64,000 nucleotides of DNA from Methanothrix sp. (GTDB lineage: Archaea; Halobacteriota; Methanosarcinia; Methanotrichales; Methanotrichaceae), in contig JARYLI010000001.1 in assembly GCA_029907715.1 (NCBI GenBank), forward strand, positions 124,001-188,000, given 5' to 3'. A model generated the notes under the pieces. The model was not told the origin of the DNA. It saw only the letters and a program-made list of their open reading frames with translations, and made no database searches. A program made the position numbers and the translations under genes. Of this stretch, positions 18,212 through 28,093 are shown one piece after another; within the stretch, counting starts at the first letter, position 1; each line of letters opens with the position of its first letter.

Positions 18212-18865
18212 ATGCATATGGCGATGAAGCTCCCTCCAGTGAAGGTGCGCAGCGCGTTTGATGTCAGGTGGCTCTGCCACAGGTTTTTCGCTCCCATCTG
18301 CCTCGAGGAGAAGAGGCGCGGCGAGCATCTATCTCTCCTCAGAGATCACTGGTCCGGCCGGGAGGAGGAGCAGAGGAAGATCGATCTCGGGGAGAGGGTA
18401 TCATTCGATATAGCCCTGCCAATACCCGCGCGGGACAGGGGTTTCGCTGAGACGTGTGAGGGGGTGGAGTTCTTCTGGGAGATCTTCAAGTGCAGGAGAT
18501 GCGGACGGTGCTGCTACACCCCCGGTGCAGGCCTGGTTCTGGAGGAGGGCGATATCCGGAGGATCTCGGGGTTTCTGGGCTCGAAGAAACGTCTCAGATC
18601 GATGTGCAGAAAGGGCGAGGATGGGACATGGATACTGAAGCAGCCCTGCCCCTTCTATGACAGGAGTGATGGCTGCAGGATCTACGAGGTCAGGCCGCTG
18701 ACCTGCAGGCTGTACCCCCTTCATCCACCGCTCAGGGATATGCCGTTCAACCTCGCCGTCGACTCCTTCTGCCCTGCAGCCAGGGAGGTGGCGAAGAAGA
18801 CACTGGGCTGGTGGGCGATCTGCGAGAAGCACTGGGCTGAGATAGTAAAAGCATCTCAGAAATGA
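18212..18865 (+). CDS. YkgJ-type cysteine-cluster protein
   Basis: 217 residues. The central motif FKCRRCGRCCYTPG, followed by CPFYDRSDGCRIYEVRPLTC with RLYP, is the CxxCxxCC ... C ... C pattern of the YkgJ/UPF0153 family, presumed to bind an iron-sulfur cluster or zinc. Function is unknown. The ATG at 18212 follows GAGGT with six bases between; in-frame ATGs at 18218 and 18224 are possible alternatives. It converges on the phosphatase gene, with a large inverted repeat between them. Confidence 0.85.
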   Translation: MHMAMKLPPVKVRSAFDVRWLCHRFFAPICLEEKRRGEHLSLLRDHWSGREEEQRKIDLGERVSFDIALPIPARDRGFAETCEGVEFFWEIFKCRRCGRCCYTPGAGLVLEEGDIRRISGFLGSKKRLRSMCRKGEDGTWILKQPCPFYDRSDGCRIYEVRPLTCRLYPLHPPLRDMPFNLAVDSFCPAAREVAKKTLGWWAICEKHWAEIVKASQK

Positions 18866-18955
18866 TGATGCGGAGCTGCGATCTTTGGAACCATTCCCTG
18901 CTGCGGACCACAGCGCTTTGCTTGCGCTCACTGTGCTGATGGGAGCTCCGCATCA
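18866..18955. repeat. Long inverted repeat between convergent genes
   Basis: TGATGCGGAGCT (18866-18877) and AGCTCCGCATCA (18944-18955) are perfect 12-bp inverted copies. Inside them CACAGCGC and GCGCTCACTGTG form a second pair. The structure fills the whole space between the two convergent stop codons and reaches into the phosphatase stop. It may be a bidirectional terminator or an old mobile element. Confidence 0.7.
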
Positions 18956-19621
18956 GATCATGCCTGTGGCGCGCATGTGATCGATTATCTCAGCGAACCC
19001 CTCACCGAAGGGGCGCTCTGCAACGTACATTGCTGCTGATTTGACAGATGGATGCGCATTCCCGACAGCGGCCGGAAAACCTGAGATCTCCATCATCGGT
19101 ATGTCGCTCGGGCTGTCGCCGATGGCTGCGATGCTTTCAGCTGGAATCCCCAGCCTCTCAGATATTCTTCTGAGTCCCGTGCCCTTTGTTATTCCCCTGT
19201 TCTTTATGTGAATGGCAAAACCTGTATCGACAAGATCCACAGGAATGTTCAGGGACTCCAGGTACCTGGAGGCTGCATCCACATCAAAGCCGCGGATGAG
19301 CACGAGATCTGTGAGACGGTACCTGGAATCGAACTTTTTTATGCCGAACCTCTCTTTGAGGTGCTCATACGCCTCGTCGCACATTTTCCTGTCGCCGACG
19401 ATCTCTATTCTGTCGTCCGATGATATCACCCCGCCGTTCTCTGCGACGAAGTGTCTCACCCCGAAGAGCACCGCTGCAGCTCTGGTGAAACAGTGTGTGT
19501 TGCCTGTCACGAGTATCACAGGCACCTCAAGCTCCCTGATCACGCTGACAGAGACCGGGCTCAGAACCCGCCTCTCATCTGTGAGTGTGCCGTCGATGTC
19601 AACGGCCACCGCCTCAATCAA
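18953..19621 (-). CDS. Phosphoglycolate phosphatase, archaeal HAD type
   Basis: 222 residues of the HAD superfamily, Cof-like subfamily. The nucleophile motif is [10 protein letters not shown] at the N terminus, motif II is VILVTGNT, and motif IV is [14 protein letters not shown]. Length and order fit the archaeal phosphoglycolate phosphatase / sugar-phosphatase group known from Thermoplasma. It removes the phosphate from 2-phosphoglycolate or similar small phosphates. The start is TTG at 19621, overlapping the radA stop by three bases, with GGAGGGT upstream, so it is translated from the radA transcript. Confidence 0.85.
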   Translation of the reverse strand: MIEAVAVDIDGTLTDERRVLSPVSVSVIRELEVPVILVTGNTHCFTRAAAVLFGVRHFVAENGGVISSDDRIEIVGDRKMCDEAYEHLKERFGIKKFDSRYRLTDLVLIRGFDVDAASRYLESLNIPVDLVDTGFAIHIKNRGITKGTGLRRISERLGIPAESIAAIGDSPSDIPMMEISGFPAAVGNAHPSVKSAAMYVAERPFGEGFAEIIDHMRATGMI

Positions 19622-20586
19622 TCCCTGAGACCCTCCATCGTCACGGAGAAGACCGCCTCGCCGTCCGGGAGGTTCGGGGAGTCGACGAGCCTGGCTATGC
19701 GCTTGTCACCCTTCGACTTTCTGAGGTAAACCCTGAACGTCGCGGTATGGCCCAGGACGTGACCTCCAACAGGCTTCGTGGGGTCACCGAAAAACGTGTC
19801 AGGCTTCGCCATCACCTGGTTCGTGACGAGTATCAGCGCGTTGTTCAGATCCGCGAATCTCATGAGATCGTGGAGATGCTTGTTGAGCTTCTGCTGCCTG
19901 TCGGCCAGGGTTCCGCGGCCGACGTACTCGGCCCTGAAATGCGCAGTCACAGAATCGACTATCAGGAGCCTCACAGGGTGTTCGGTCTCCCTGAGGCTTT
20001 CTGCAAGCTCCATGGCGCTCTCAGCCAGCAGGATCTGGTGGTTCGAGTTGTAGGCCCTGGCGACATGTATGTTCTTCAGGAAATCCTCAGGCCGCCACTC
20101 CCGGTCATCTATCGCCCTGAGCCCCATGACCATCTGCGATATCCTCTCGGGCCTGAATGTGTTCTCTGTGTCTATGATGATCGCCGAACCGTTCAGGCCG
20201 CCGAGCTCCGGCGGAAGCTGGACGTTCACCGCGAGCTGATGGGCCACCTGGGTCTTGCCCGAGCCGAACTCGCCGTACAGCTCCACTATCGCCTGAGTCT
20301 CCATGCCGCCGCCGAGCAGCTCGTCGAAGTTCCTGCTGCCTGTGGTTATCTTGCCGACGAGCTTCCTGCGCTCCAGAACCTGATCTCCGGTCTCGAACCC
20401 TCCGATATCTGCGGCCTCCCTCGCTGCAGCGATTATCTTCGCAGCTGTGGCCTCGCCAACCTCGGCTGCTGCCACAAGCTCCCCGGGTGAGGCGACTGCT
20501 ACAGCCTCTATTGTTGTAAACCCCGCCTCCCTCAGCTTCTCCGCGGTGGCAGGCCCAACACCAGGTAGATCCTCCAATAGCTTCAT
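19618..20586 (-). CDS. radA: DNA repair and recombination protein RadA
   Basis: 322 residues. An N-terminal helix-hairpin-helix domain ([17 protein letters not shown]) precedes the RecA-fold ATPase core with Walker [10 protein letters not shown], Walker B RLLIVDSV and the conserved [15 protein letters not shown] region. The polymerisation motif region [12 protein letters not shown] is intact. RadA forms filaments on single-stranded DNA and carries out strand exchange. It is followed by the phosphatase and preceded by an RPA gene in the same direction, a sensible repair grouping. Confidence 0.97.
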   Translation of the reverse strand: MKLLEDLPGVGPATAEKLREAGFTTIEAVAVASPGELVAAAEVGEATAAKIIAAAREAADIGGFETGDQVLERRKLVGKITTGSRNFDELLGGGMETQAIVELYGEFGSGKTQVAHQLAVNVQLPPELGGLNGSAIIIDTENTFRPERISQMVMGLRAIDDREWRPEDFLKNIHVARAYNSNHQILLAESAMELAESLRETEHPVRLLIVDSVTAHFRAEYVGRGTLADRQQKLNKHLHDLMRFADLNNALILVTNQVMAKPDTFFGDPTKPVGGHVLGHTATFRVYLRKSKGDKRIARLVDSPNLPDGEAVFSVTMEGLRD

Positions 20587-20619
20587 CCGATCTCAGTACT
20601 CCTTACGGATATAACACGT

Positions 20620-21735
20620 TTATCCAGGCGGCGCGAAAGTGATCCTGCTCCTCCGGCCGCAGCTGATCTCCAGCTCGCCATTCCAGCCGTTCTTGACCTG
20701 TCCGCCCATTATCTCGACCCTGTAACCGAGATCCGCGTTCTCCAGCAAACGGTGGAGATCACCCCAGAGAGAGACCCTCACACGCCCGGTCTCATCTGTG
20801 ACGTTTATGCTTGTGACATATCCCTTTGTGCCATCCTCCCTCTGAAACTCCCTGAGCTCGCCGATCCCTGTCAGGTATCCGGCTATGTTGCACACCTCCC
20901 CCACCCTGAGGTCTGCGATAGGCGTGAAGCGCTCATGGTACTGAACCTCAGAGGAGCTCTTTCTTATCACAGTGTACCTGCTGGTCTGGAGCTCTACGAA
21001 CCCGTATCTCTCCCGGGAGCTGCAGTTGATAACCTCCAGAACATCCCCCTCCGAAACATCGATGAGAGCATGATCGTTCCAGAGCGTGATGCCGATGCTC
21101 CCTGTCTCATCTCCTAGGAGCATGCTCCTGACGAACCCCCTCGAGCCGTCCTTTCTTGTGAACTCCCTCGCCTCACCAGGATCGATGATCTTTGCTATTA
21201 TGCTGATCTCGCCCATATCAGGCTGTATCTCCGCGATCTTCAGAGGCTCGACCCTGACCTTTATGTCTCTGTCAGCCTCCTGGATGCTGCAACCCCTCCC
21301 GATGCTTATCTCGGTTCCAGATCTTCCGAGCCGTGGGAAGCCTCTGACCTTGAGGCACTGGTCGACCCTGATATCCCCCGAGCTTATCAGATCCGTCGCA
21401 TCATCCCAGAGTGTCACCTTTATCATCCCGGTCTCGTCGCCCATGGTGAGAGATGCGACCTTTCCAGTTGATCCATCCGACCGGCTGAACTCCCTCACCT
21501 CAGAGATCTGGATCACCCTGCCGATGAACGTGACCGCTCCGGACTCTGGCCTGATATCCTTTATCCTGGTCAGAATCTCGCCAGCGCCGAGCTCATGTGC
21601 GACGAGCATGGCAGCTGTTAGAGGATCGCATAATCCGCCCATGAGGGAGACCTTCTCGTTAACTCTGGCCTCGAAGTCCTCGATGCTTATTCGATCTGAG
21701 ACCTGCCTGAAGATCTCCTCGAGCTGCTCGTCCAT
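20620..21735 (-). CDS. Replication protein A-like single-stranded DNA-binding protein
   Basis: 371 residues with three consecutive OB-fold repeats, each with the pattern REF-R-DG-GKV-S-DETG-I-V-LW (for example VREFSRSDGSTGKVASL then DETGMIKVTLWDD; AREFTRKDGSRGFV then DETGSIGITLWND; LREFQREDGTKGYV then DETGRVRVSLWGD). This is the layout of methanogen RPA large-subunit homologues. No C-terminal zinc finger is visible. It coats single-stranded DNA in replication and repair. The ATG at 21735 follows AGGGTG. It lies just upstream of radA, with only 33 bases between. Confidence 0.9.
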   Translation of the reverse strand: MDEQLEEIFRQVSDRISIEDFEARVNEKVSLMGGLCDPLTAAMLVAHELGAGEILTRIKDIRPESGAVTFIGRVIQISEVREFSRSDGSTGKVASLTMGDETGMIKVTLWDDATDLISSGDIRVDQCLKVRGFPRLGRSGTEISIGRGCSIQEADRDIKVRVEPLKIAEIQPDMGEISIIAKIIDPGEAREFTRKDGSRGFVRSMLLGDETGSIGITLWNDHALIDVSEGDVLEVINCSSRERYGFVELQTSRYTVIRKSSSEVQYHERFTPIADLRVGEVCNIAGYLTGIGELREFQREDGTKGYVTSINVTDETGRVRVSLWGDLHRLLENADLGYRVEIMGGQVKNGWNGELEISCGRRSRITFAPPG

Positions 21736-21760
21736 CCGACACCCTCTGCTGAATGCTTCC

Positions 21761-23464
21761 TCAATGCTCCTTCAGGTACTCTGCGCCGCATCTCTCGACG
21801 AAGATCTCGCAAACCTCTGCAGGATCCCCATCCGCGATTATCTCCCCGTTCTCGAAGAGTATCGCGCGGTGGGCGACCTCCTTCACGAGATCCACATGAT
21901 GGCTGACGATGATTATGGTTGTGCCGTATCTCGCCTGGATCCGCTTCATGGCGTTCGCCACGTCTCTGAGGGTTATAGGATCTATGTCCCCGAAGGGCTC
22001 ATCCAGTATCAGTATGCTCGGATTTGCAGCCAGCAGTATCGCCAGCGACGCCCTGACGCTCTCTCCACCGCTTAGCTGCTCCGGGTACTTGTCGAGGACA
22101 GAGGTGTCCAGGTCCATGATCCTGAAAACCGGCTCTGCAAACCTCCTCGCCTCTGTATCGGGGAACTTCGGGAAGAGCTCCGAGAGGACCTCCCTGTCCA
22201 CACCCAGCCTCTCAAGAACCGCCTTCGCCTCATCCTCACGCATATCTGTGAGCGTGTAGAGCATATCCAGGACGCGATCGCTTATACCTATCTCCGCAGC
22301 GACCTCCCTCGCATACTCTATCACATGCTGCCCCTTGACTCCAAGCTTGTACGCTATCTGCTCCAGGATCGTCTCGTGGGGCATCAGGGCGAACTCCTGG
22401 TACATTATGCCCAGCCTTCTCCTGATCTCCATTCTTGTGGGCGAGTATGTTGTTATGTCGACCCAGCCATCCTCATGTCTGTAATAGATATGGCCATCAT
22501 CCGGCATCCTGAGGCCCTCGATCATCGTGAGCAGTGTGGTCTTGCCCGCGCCGCTCGATCCAATTATGGCAGTCGTCTCCCCCCGGTTTATGTTCAGCCT
22601 CAGGTTTGAGATCCTGAGAACCTCGCCCGTTCCAACGAGATAGTTCCTCTTGAAGAGACGTCTCACCAGTATCTCCGGCTCGGGCGGCTCAGGCCTCGGT
22701 GGAAGAGGCACTGCCGGGCCGATCTTGGAGAGGAACATCTTCAGTACCTCGGAGGGCTTGCCGATCGTCCTGATGGAGCCGCCATCCAGCCAGATCAGGC
22801 GATCTGCGAGGTACCTGTGTATCTCGGGGAGATGCGAGACAACAAGTGTTGTGAGTCCGAGCTCCTCGTTGACCTTCTTTATTGTATCCAGGACCTCCTG
22901 CTTCGTTTTCGGGCAGGCCATTGTGGCAGGCTCATCGAGCAGAAGCAGCCTCGGCTTTTTGGCGAGCTGTCTCGCTATCAGCAGTCTCTGCTTCTCCCCG
23001 CCGCTCAGGATCGTTGCGAGATGGTTCGCCTTGTGCCCAAGGCCGACGAGCTCCAGAAACCCCTTCGCCTCCTCGTAATACTCGTCGTATCTCGCATCCT
23101 CCGGTATGGGAAGAGCCTCGTAGCCTGTCTCTCTGGAGTACACGCGCCTGACGACGTTCTTTATCGCGGATTCTGTCCAGAGACCGAACTCACGCTGGAG
23201 ATGTATCGCTGTTATCCTTCGCTGCTGCATCCTGACGTCCTCACCGGACTCAGGGGTGATCTCGAGGCCGTCTATGACGATCCTGCCAGCATCGAAATCC
23301 TCTATGCCTCTGAGTATCCTCATGAGGGTGCTCTTCCCACCTCCACTCTTTCCGACGATACCGAGGATCTCACCCTCATTTGCGCTGAAGCTGACATCCT
23401 TCAGAGCGAGAATCTTCCGCCCCTTCACATCGTATGTCTTGCAGACTCCCTCGACCTCAAGCAT
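21761..23464 (-). CDS. atwA: Methyl-coenzyme M reductase system component A2
   Basis: 567 residues with two ABC ATPase domains in one chain and no membrane segments. First domain: Walker A GKSGGGKST, signature LSGGEKQR, Walker B LLLLDEPA. Second domain: Walker A GSSGAGKTT, signature LSGGESVR, Walker B ILILDEPF, His-loop VSHHVD. The insert in domain 2 (long helical segment around TLTDMREDEAKAVLE) is typical of AtwA. Component A2 binds ATP and helps reductive activation of methyl-coenzyme M reductase. Its presence marks the organism as a methanogen or relative. It follows metG by 20 bases. Confidence 0.95.
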   Translation of the reverse strand: MLEVEGVCKTYDVKGRKILALKDVSFSANEGEILGIVGKSGGGKSTLMRILRGIEDFDAGRIVIDGLEITPESGEDVRMQQRRITAIHLQREFGLWTESAIKNVVRRVYSRETGYEALPIPEDARYDEYYEEAKGFLELVGLGHKANHLATILSGGEKQRLLIARQLAKKPRLLLLDEPATMACPKTKQEVLDTIKKVNEELGLTTLVVSHLPEIHRYLADRLIWLDGGSIRTIGKPSEVLKMFLSKIGPAVPLPPRPEPPEPEILVRRLFKRNYLVGTGEVLRISNLRLNINRGETTAIIGSSGAGKTTLLTMIEGLRMPDDGHIYYRHEDGWVDITTYSPTRMEIRRRLGIMYQEFALMPHETILEQIAYKLGVKGQHVIEYAREVAAEIGISDRVLDMLYTLTDMREDEAKAVLERLGVDREVLSELFPKFPDTEARRFAEPVFRIMDLDTSVLDKYPEQLSGGESVRASLAILLAANPSILILDEPFGDIDPITLRDVANAMKRIQARYGTTIIIVSHHVDLVKEVAHRAILFENGEIIADGDPAEVCEIFVERCGAEYLKEH

Positions 23465-23484
23465 CCTTCAACACCTCAGCGAAA

Positions 23485-25494
23485 TCATCTGATCCCGGAT
23501 CCGGGTGGAACTTCCCTATCAGGCCTGAGAAGTACAGCATTCCCATTTATGTCTGCTGCAAGAAGCATCCCCCTCGACTCCACGCCGAATATCTTCACAG
23601 GCTCGAGGTTTGCAACAACAACCACCTGCCTGCCAACGAGCTCCTCGGGGCTGTACATCTTCGCGATTCCAGCCACAATCTGGCGCCTTTCGCCTATGTC
23701 GACAATGAGCCTGAGAAGCTTATCCGAGCCCTTTATCCGCTCTGCCTCAAGAACTGTGCCAGCCCTCAGGTCAAGCGCCTTGAACTGTTCAAACGATATC
23801 ATCGGTTTCTCCTCCACTCCCTCCTCAGCACCCTCCGCCCTGCGGATCCGCTCCCTGAAGATCTCCTCCAGCTTCTTCACTGTTGAGTCTTCCATCCTGC
23901 TGAACAGTATCTTCGGGGTGCCCAGAGCCTGACCCTCTGGTATGGGCTGAACCGCATCCATGAACCTCACCTTATCAAGAGAATCCATACCGAGCTGGCT
24001 CCAGGCGACCGCCATCTTGGATGGCATGAACGGCTCCATGAGTATGACCATCGCCTTCGCCATCTGGAGACAGTTCCTGAGCACCGAGCCAGCTGCCCTT
24101 CGATCCGAGCGTATCAGCTTCCACGGCTCATGCGACTGGAAGTAGGTGTTCGCGTAATCAGCGAGTGAGAGCACCGCATCCGAGGCCCTCTTGAACTCAT
24201 ATTCCATAAGTGACGAGGATACATCCCCGACACTCATCTCTATTCTCTTCATGACCTCAGGGTCCAGCTCACCCTCCGGTACCTTTCCGTCGAAGTTCTT
24301 CACAGCAAATGTCACAGCTCTGTTCAGGAAATTGCCGAAGGCGCCCACAAGCTCTGTGTTGACCTTCTCCTGCAGGATCTTCCAGGAGAAGTTCACCTCC
24401 TTTGTGTGAGATGTGTAGCTTGCCAGGTAGTACCTGAGATAATCAGGCTCAAGGCCCTGATCTAGATAGTCGTCCTTCACCCAAACGACATATCCGCGGC
24501 TCTTCGAGAACTTCTTGTCGTCGATCTTGAGCATGCCGCTCGCAACGACATCGCTCGGAAGCGTGTAGCCAGCGCCCTCGAGCATGGCGGGCCAGAAGAT
24601 GCAGTGATGATAGATGATATCCCCGCCTATGAAGTGGATTATGCGGCTCTTCCCGCGCCAGTACCTCTCCCAGGGCACACCGTGCGCTTTACACCACTCC
24701 TCTGTGAATGAGATGTATCCGATGGGCGCATCGACCCAGACGTAAACGACGAGATCCTCGCTCCCAGGAAATTTGACGCCCCAGCTCATGTTTCTTGTTA
24801 TGCACCAGTCCTTGAGCTCCTGCCGGACCCACTCGAGCGCGTAGTTCCTTGCACTGGCAGTACCGCCCAGCCTCTGGAGGTAATCAAGAAGGAATTCCCT
24901 GAACGCGGAGAGCCTGAAGAAGTAGTGAGTCTGCTTCCTGTACTCCGCCCTGGAGCCGCAGACCTTGCATACCGCATCCTTTATCTCTCCAGGCTCCAGG
25001 TGCCTCCCGCAGCCCTGATCGCACTCGTCCCCTCTCGCCGGCACACCGCAGTACGGGCATATCCCCTCAACGTATCTATCGGGAAGGAACCGCTCGCATC
25101 TCGGGCAGTACGCCAGCTCGATCTCTCTGGGATAGACGTGTCCCCTCTCCATCAGAGCCCTCACGATCTCCTGAGTCCTGTGATGATTCGAGGGATCATC
25201 TGTGCATCCGAAGTAGTCGAACCTGACGTTGATGCTCCTGAAGACCTCCTCGAAGTGCTTGTGGTAGAACTCCACAAGCTCCCTGGGGCTCATGCCCTTC
25301 GATTCGGCATTGACCACTATGGGAGTGCCATGGGCGTCTGATCCGCAGATGAAGAGGACATCGCGGCCCATCCTCCTCAGAGCTCTCACGAATATATCCG
25401 CAGGAACATACGTTCTTAGATGTCCTATGTGGGCCGGGCCGTTCGCATATGGCAGACCACATGTAACCAGAATGGGATCGTTATCTGTGGGCAA
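23485..25494 (-). CDS. metG: Methionine--tRNA ligase
   Basis: 669 residues, class I synthetase. The HIGH motif is intact in GPAHIGHLR, the KMSKS equivalent is KKFSKSRG, and the zinc-binding insert has CPRC...[17 protein letters not shown]...CKVCGS. A C-terminal EMAP/Trbp111-type tRNA-binding domain ([15 protein letters not shown] ... [10 protein letters not shown]) is fused to it, as in many archaea and bacteria. It charges initiator and elongator tRNA-Met. First gene of a minus-strand run continuing into atwA and probably rpa-radA. Confidence 0.97.
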   Translation of the reverse strand: MPTDNDPILVTCGLPYANGPAHIGHLRTYVPADIFVRALRRMGRDVLFICGSDAHGTPIVVNAESKGMSPRELVEFYHKHFEEVFRSINVRFDYFGCTDDPSNHHRTQEIVRALMERGHVYPREIELAYCPRCERFLPDRYVEGICPYCGVPARGDECDQGCGRHLEPGEIKDAVCKVCGSRAEYRKQTHYFFRLSAFREFLLDYLQRLGGTASARNYALEWVRQELKDWCITRNMSWGVKFPGSEDLVVYVWVDAPIGYISFTEEWCKAHGVPWERYWRGKSRIIHFIGGDIIYHHCIFWPAMLEGAGYTLPSDVVASGMLKIDDKKFSKSRGYVVWVKDDYLDQGLEPDYLRYYLASYTSHTKEVNFSWKILQEKVNTELVGAFGNFLNRAVTFAVKNFDGKVPEGELDPEVMKRIEMSVGDVSSSLMEYEFKRASDAVLSLADYANTYFQSHEPWKLIRSDRRAAGSVLRNCLQMAKAMVILMEPFMPSKMAVAWSQLGMDSLDKVRFMDAVQPIPEGQALGTPKILFSRMEDSTVKKLEEIFRERIRRAEGAEEGVEEKPMISFEQFKALDLRAGTVLEAERIKGSDKLLRLIVDIGERRQIVAGIAKMYSPEELVGRQVVVVANLEPVKIFGVESRGMLLAADINGNAVLLRPDREVPPGSGIR

Positions 25495-25602
25495 CTATGA
25501 ACACCTGGCTCCAGTATTGAGCTAAAGGAGATATAGGTTTTCCTTCAGCAGTGGATGAATCACAATCCCCTGCAGCGCGCATTACAATTAATTTCCACGA
25601 AA

Positions 25603-25612
25603 CATATATATA
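25603..25612 (+). promoter_or_regulatory. TATA box for the regulator gene at 25640
   Basis: CATATATATA is a strong archaeal TATA box. The expected transcript start about 25 bases on excludes the TTG at 25613 as start codon. Confidence 0.65.
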
Positions 25613-25639
25613 TTGAACAATCTTGTATCTGATGTGGTG

Positions 25640-26038
25640 ATGGGGTTGAAAAAGGTACCACTGCCCGATCCCAGCGATGAGCAGGAGGAGTTTTCTTCCA
25701 TACTGATGGAGATTGGACTGAGGAGAAATGTTGCCAAGGTTCTCACATATCTCGCAGGGGTTGTCGAGGCGACATCGAGGGACATAGAGACGAACTCAGA
25801 TCTGAGGCAGCCGGAGGTGAGCATCGCCATGCGAGAGCTCCGAGAGCTGGGATGGATCTCCGAGAGGGACGAGAAGAATCCGGGGAAGGGCAGGCCCTAC
25901 AGGATATACAGGCTCGAGAAGAGCATCGATGAGATCATAAATTATCTGGAGGATCAGAAGCTGCAGGACATCGAGAGGACCATGCACCAGATAGAGCGCC
26001 TCAAGGAGCTCCGGAGTGTGGAGGCGCGAGGGGCTTAG
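25640..26038 (+). CDS. Winged-helix transcriptional regulator (TrmB/ArsR-like)
   Basis: About 132 residues. A winged helix-turn-helix spans roughly the middle: ILMEIGLRRNVAKVLTYLAG, then the recognition region DLRQPEVSIAMRELRELGWI and a wing with GKGRPYRIYRLEKS. The C-terminal helix (IINYLEDQKLQDIERTMHQI) looks like a dimerisation coiled coil. It resembles small methanogen regulators; targets are unknown. The ATG at 25640 is chosen because the TATA box at 25603 places the transcript start downstream of the TTG at 25613; TTG 25646 with the overlapping GGTGATGG site is an alternative. Confidence 0.8.
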   Translation: MGLKKVPLPDPSDEQEEFSSILMEIGLRRNVAKVLTYLAGVVEATSRDIETNSDLRQPEVSIAMRELRELGWISERDEKNPGKGRPYRIYRLEKSIDEIINYLEDQKLQDIERTMHQIERLKELRSVEARGA

Positions 26039-26244
26039 CTGCAGCCTGCATCAATCCACAGGACTGATCACATGCTGATAGAGAGGTTGATCAAGACCAA
26101 GACAGGCATTCACGCGGCACACATTTTGATTACAGATTAAAATTATAATCTAATATATGGTAGTTAAACCATGCATCATCTGAATACTGTTAAATGCCAT
26201 AAAGATATATTACCCGTGTAATCTCAGCCTCACTATCAAAAAAT

Positions 26245-26254
26245 CTATATACTA
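26245..26254 (+). promoter_or_regulatory. TATA box for ftsZ
   Basis: CTATATACTA ends about 40 bases before the ftsZ ATG; the upstream stretch 26130-26250 is markedly AT-rich. Confidence 0.6.
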
Positions 26255-26294
26255 ATTGCACAGTAAAACCAAACAAGCATGTAGAGGGGATGGC

Positions 26295-27401
26295 ATGAAG
26301 TCCATAATCGACGAGGCCCTGAGCAGGGCTGAGCGGGAGGGAAGGGCTGAGCCCACAAGCGCCACAGACGAGGATCTGGTCTCGGTCCTCGAGGGACTCA
26401 CAACAGTCATAAGGGTGATAGGCTGCGGTGGGGGGGGATCCAACACCATAGACAGGTTATCGGAGGCTGGCATCCAGGGAGCTGAGCTGTATGCGATAAA
26501 CACAGATGCCCAGCACCTTCTCCACATCAATGCCGACCGCAGGTTCCTGATCGGCAGGAGGACGACCAGAGGGCTGGGTGCCGGAAGCCTGCCGGCCATC
26601 GGGGAGGAGGCCGCCCAGGAGGATATCGAGCAGATAAAGGCAGCTGTCCAGGGGGCTGACATGGTATTCATCACATGCGGCCTGGGGGGTGGAACCGGCA
26701 CAGGTGCATCGCCTGTGGTCGCCGAGGCTGCAAGGGAGGCTGGCGCCCTCACCATAGCGATAGTGACGCTCCCGTTCAGCGCGGAGGGCTCGATAAGGAT
26801 GGCGAACGCTGAGGCCGGCCTGAAGAGGCTGAGGGAATCTGCTGACACTGTAATCGTCGTTCCAAACGACAAGCTCCTTGAGGTCGCGCCAAACCTGCCG
26901 TTGCAGGCCGCATTCAAGGTGGCGGACGAGGTCCTGATGAGATCCGTGAAGGGGATAACAGAGCTGATCACCAGGCCCGGGCTGATCAACCTCGACTTCG
27001 CGGATGTCAAGACTGTCATGTCTCACGGTGGTGTGGCGATGATAGGCCTCGGGGAGGCGGACGGCGAGGAGAGGGCAAGAGACTCCGTGATGAGGGCTCT
27101 GCGCAGCCCTCTGCTTGACGTGGATGTCTCCGGTGCGACCTCAGCGCTTGTCAATGTCGTTGGCGGGCCTGACATGACCATCGCGGATGCGGAGATGGTG
27201 GTGGAGGAGGTCTACAGCAGGATCAACCCCGATGCGAGGATCATATGGGGCGCTCAGATAGATCCTGAGCTCAAGGGCACGATAAGAACAATGCTTGTGG
27301 TGACCGGCGTCTCCTCCCCGCAGATACTCGGCAGGGACGAGGGGAGGCGCGTGGTATCGAAGCACGGGATCGACTTCCTGAGCAGGCGCGCACGGTACTG
27401 A
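26295..27401 (+). CDS. ftsZ: Cell division protein FtsZ
   Basis: 368 residues. The tubulin-like GTPase motifs are clear: [14 protein letters not shown] near the N terminus, the G-box [16 protein letters not shown], and the T7-loop region with [11 protein letters not shown]. FtsZ polymerises into the cytokinetic ring. No obvious C-terminal conserved peptide of the bacterial kind is seen; it ends in [13 protein letters not shown]. The ATG at 26295 follows GAGGGGATGG and fits the TATA box at 26245; the upstream in-frame ATG at 26256 would precede the transcript start. A small winged-helix gene follows after 20 bases. Confidence 0.97.
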   Translation: MKSIIDEALSRAEREGRAEPTSATDEDLVSVLEGLTTVIRVIGCGGGGSNTIDRLSEAGIQGAELYAINTDAQHLLHINADRRFLIGRRTTRGLGAGSLPAIGEEAAQEDIEQIKAAVQGADMVFITCGLGGGTGTGASPVVAEAAREAGALTIAIVTLPFSAEGSIRMANAEAGLKRLRESADTVIVVPNDKLLEVAPNLPLQAAFKVADEVLMRSVKGITELITRPGLINLDFADVKTVMSHGGVAMIGLGEADGEERARDSVMRALRSPLLDVDVSGATSALVNVVGGPDMTIADAEMVVEEVYSRINPDARIIWGAQIDPELKGTIRTMLVVTGVSSPQILGRDEGRRVVSKHGIDFLSRRARY

Positions 27402-27421
27402 GGCAAAGGGCGTGAAGATTG

Positions 27422-27736
27422 ATGTTGGCAGAGAGGGTGACCAGTGAGCTTGAGATGCTCAAGAGGCATCTGACGATCCTGAAGTGCGTGGTGGAGAACG
27501 AGCCCATAGGCATACTCAAGCTGGCAGAGGAGACGAAGATACCCAGCCACAAGGTGCGCTACTCTCTCAGGGTCCTCGAGCAGGAGGGGCTCATAGCAGC
27601 CTCCGCTCCGGGGGCGATCACCACTTCCGCGACCGGTCCCTTCCTGGAGGGGCTGGATGCGATGATCGAGGAGATCGTGAAGGCGACGCTGGAGCTCAAG
27701 CGCATCGAGATACCACGCAGGCGCAGGGAGGTGTGA
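27422..27736 (+). CDS. Small winged-helix protein downstream of ftsZ
   Basis: About 104 residues. The helix-turn-helix lies at about 28-62 (IGILKLAEETKIPSHKVRYS, then LRVLEQEGLI), followed by a short helical C terminus ending in a basic run (EIPRRRREV). Probably a DNA-binding regulator; such proteins are conserved in methanogens but the role is not known to me. It sits 20 bases after ftsZ and is likely on the same transcript, so a link with cell-division control is possible but unproven. Start choice among TTG 27419, ATG 27422 and TTG 27425 is uncertain. Confidence 0.75.
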   Translation: MLAERVTSELEMLKRHLTILKCVVENEPIGILKLAEETKIPSHKVRYSLRVLEQEGLIAASAPGAITTSATGPFLEGLDAMIEEIVKATLELKRIEIPRRRREV

Positions 27737-28093
27737 CTCAACAGCAGCGCAATCTCTTTGACGGCACTCAAGCAATGCAGCGCAAATAGGTCAGCGCCTT
27801 GGCTGGAACATCCTCATCGGGCACCTGTCAGAGTCTCTGCCCGCCTGGGTCTCGTTTCCCAGAGTGGCGCACATCCCCTTACTTTTATCTATGGGCTGGT
27901 AGAATCTGCAGTCTTCACATGTTGGCATATTGATCAGACCACATTACCAGTCATCGATATAAAAGTCCATCCCCGGCGCGCTCTGATGCGCACCGGTACA
28001 GCTGCATGTCATCTCAGATCCAGGCTGAGGCAGGATTGCTGCTGCATGCCTTCGTCATGCTTTTCCTGCGAACATCACAGGGAGGAACCCCGA
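27737..28093. other. Gap with no gene recognised
   Basis: About 357 bases between the convergent winged-helix gene and the exported protein. Open frames here (for example 27758-28294) are overlapped by the real gene and show no family resemblance. No repeat copy was recognised. Confidence 0.5.

Noticed and set aside
19585-20490. 301-codon plus-strand frame opposite radA
   Set aside because: Lies antisense to the highly conserved RadA coding sequence; a shadow of high-GC third positions.
22817-23932. 371-codon plus-strand frame opposite atwA and metG
   Set aside because: Antisense to two conserved genes, with low-complexity composition and no motif.
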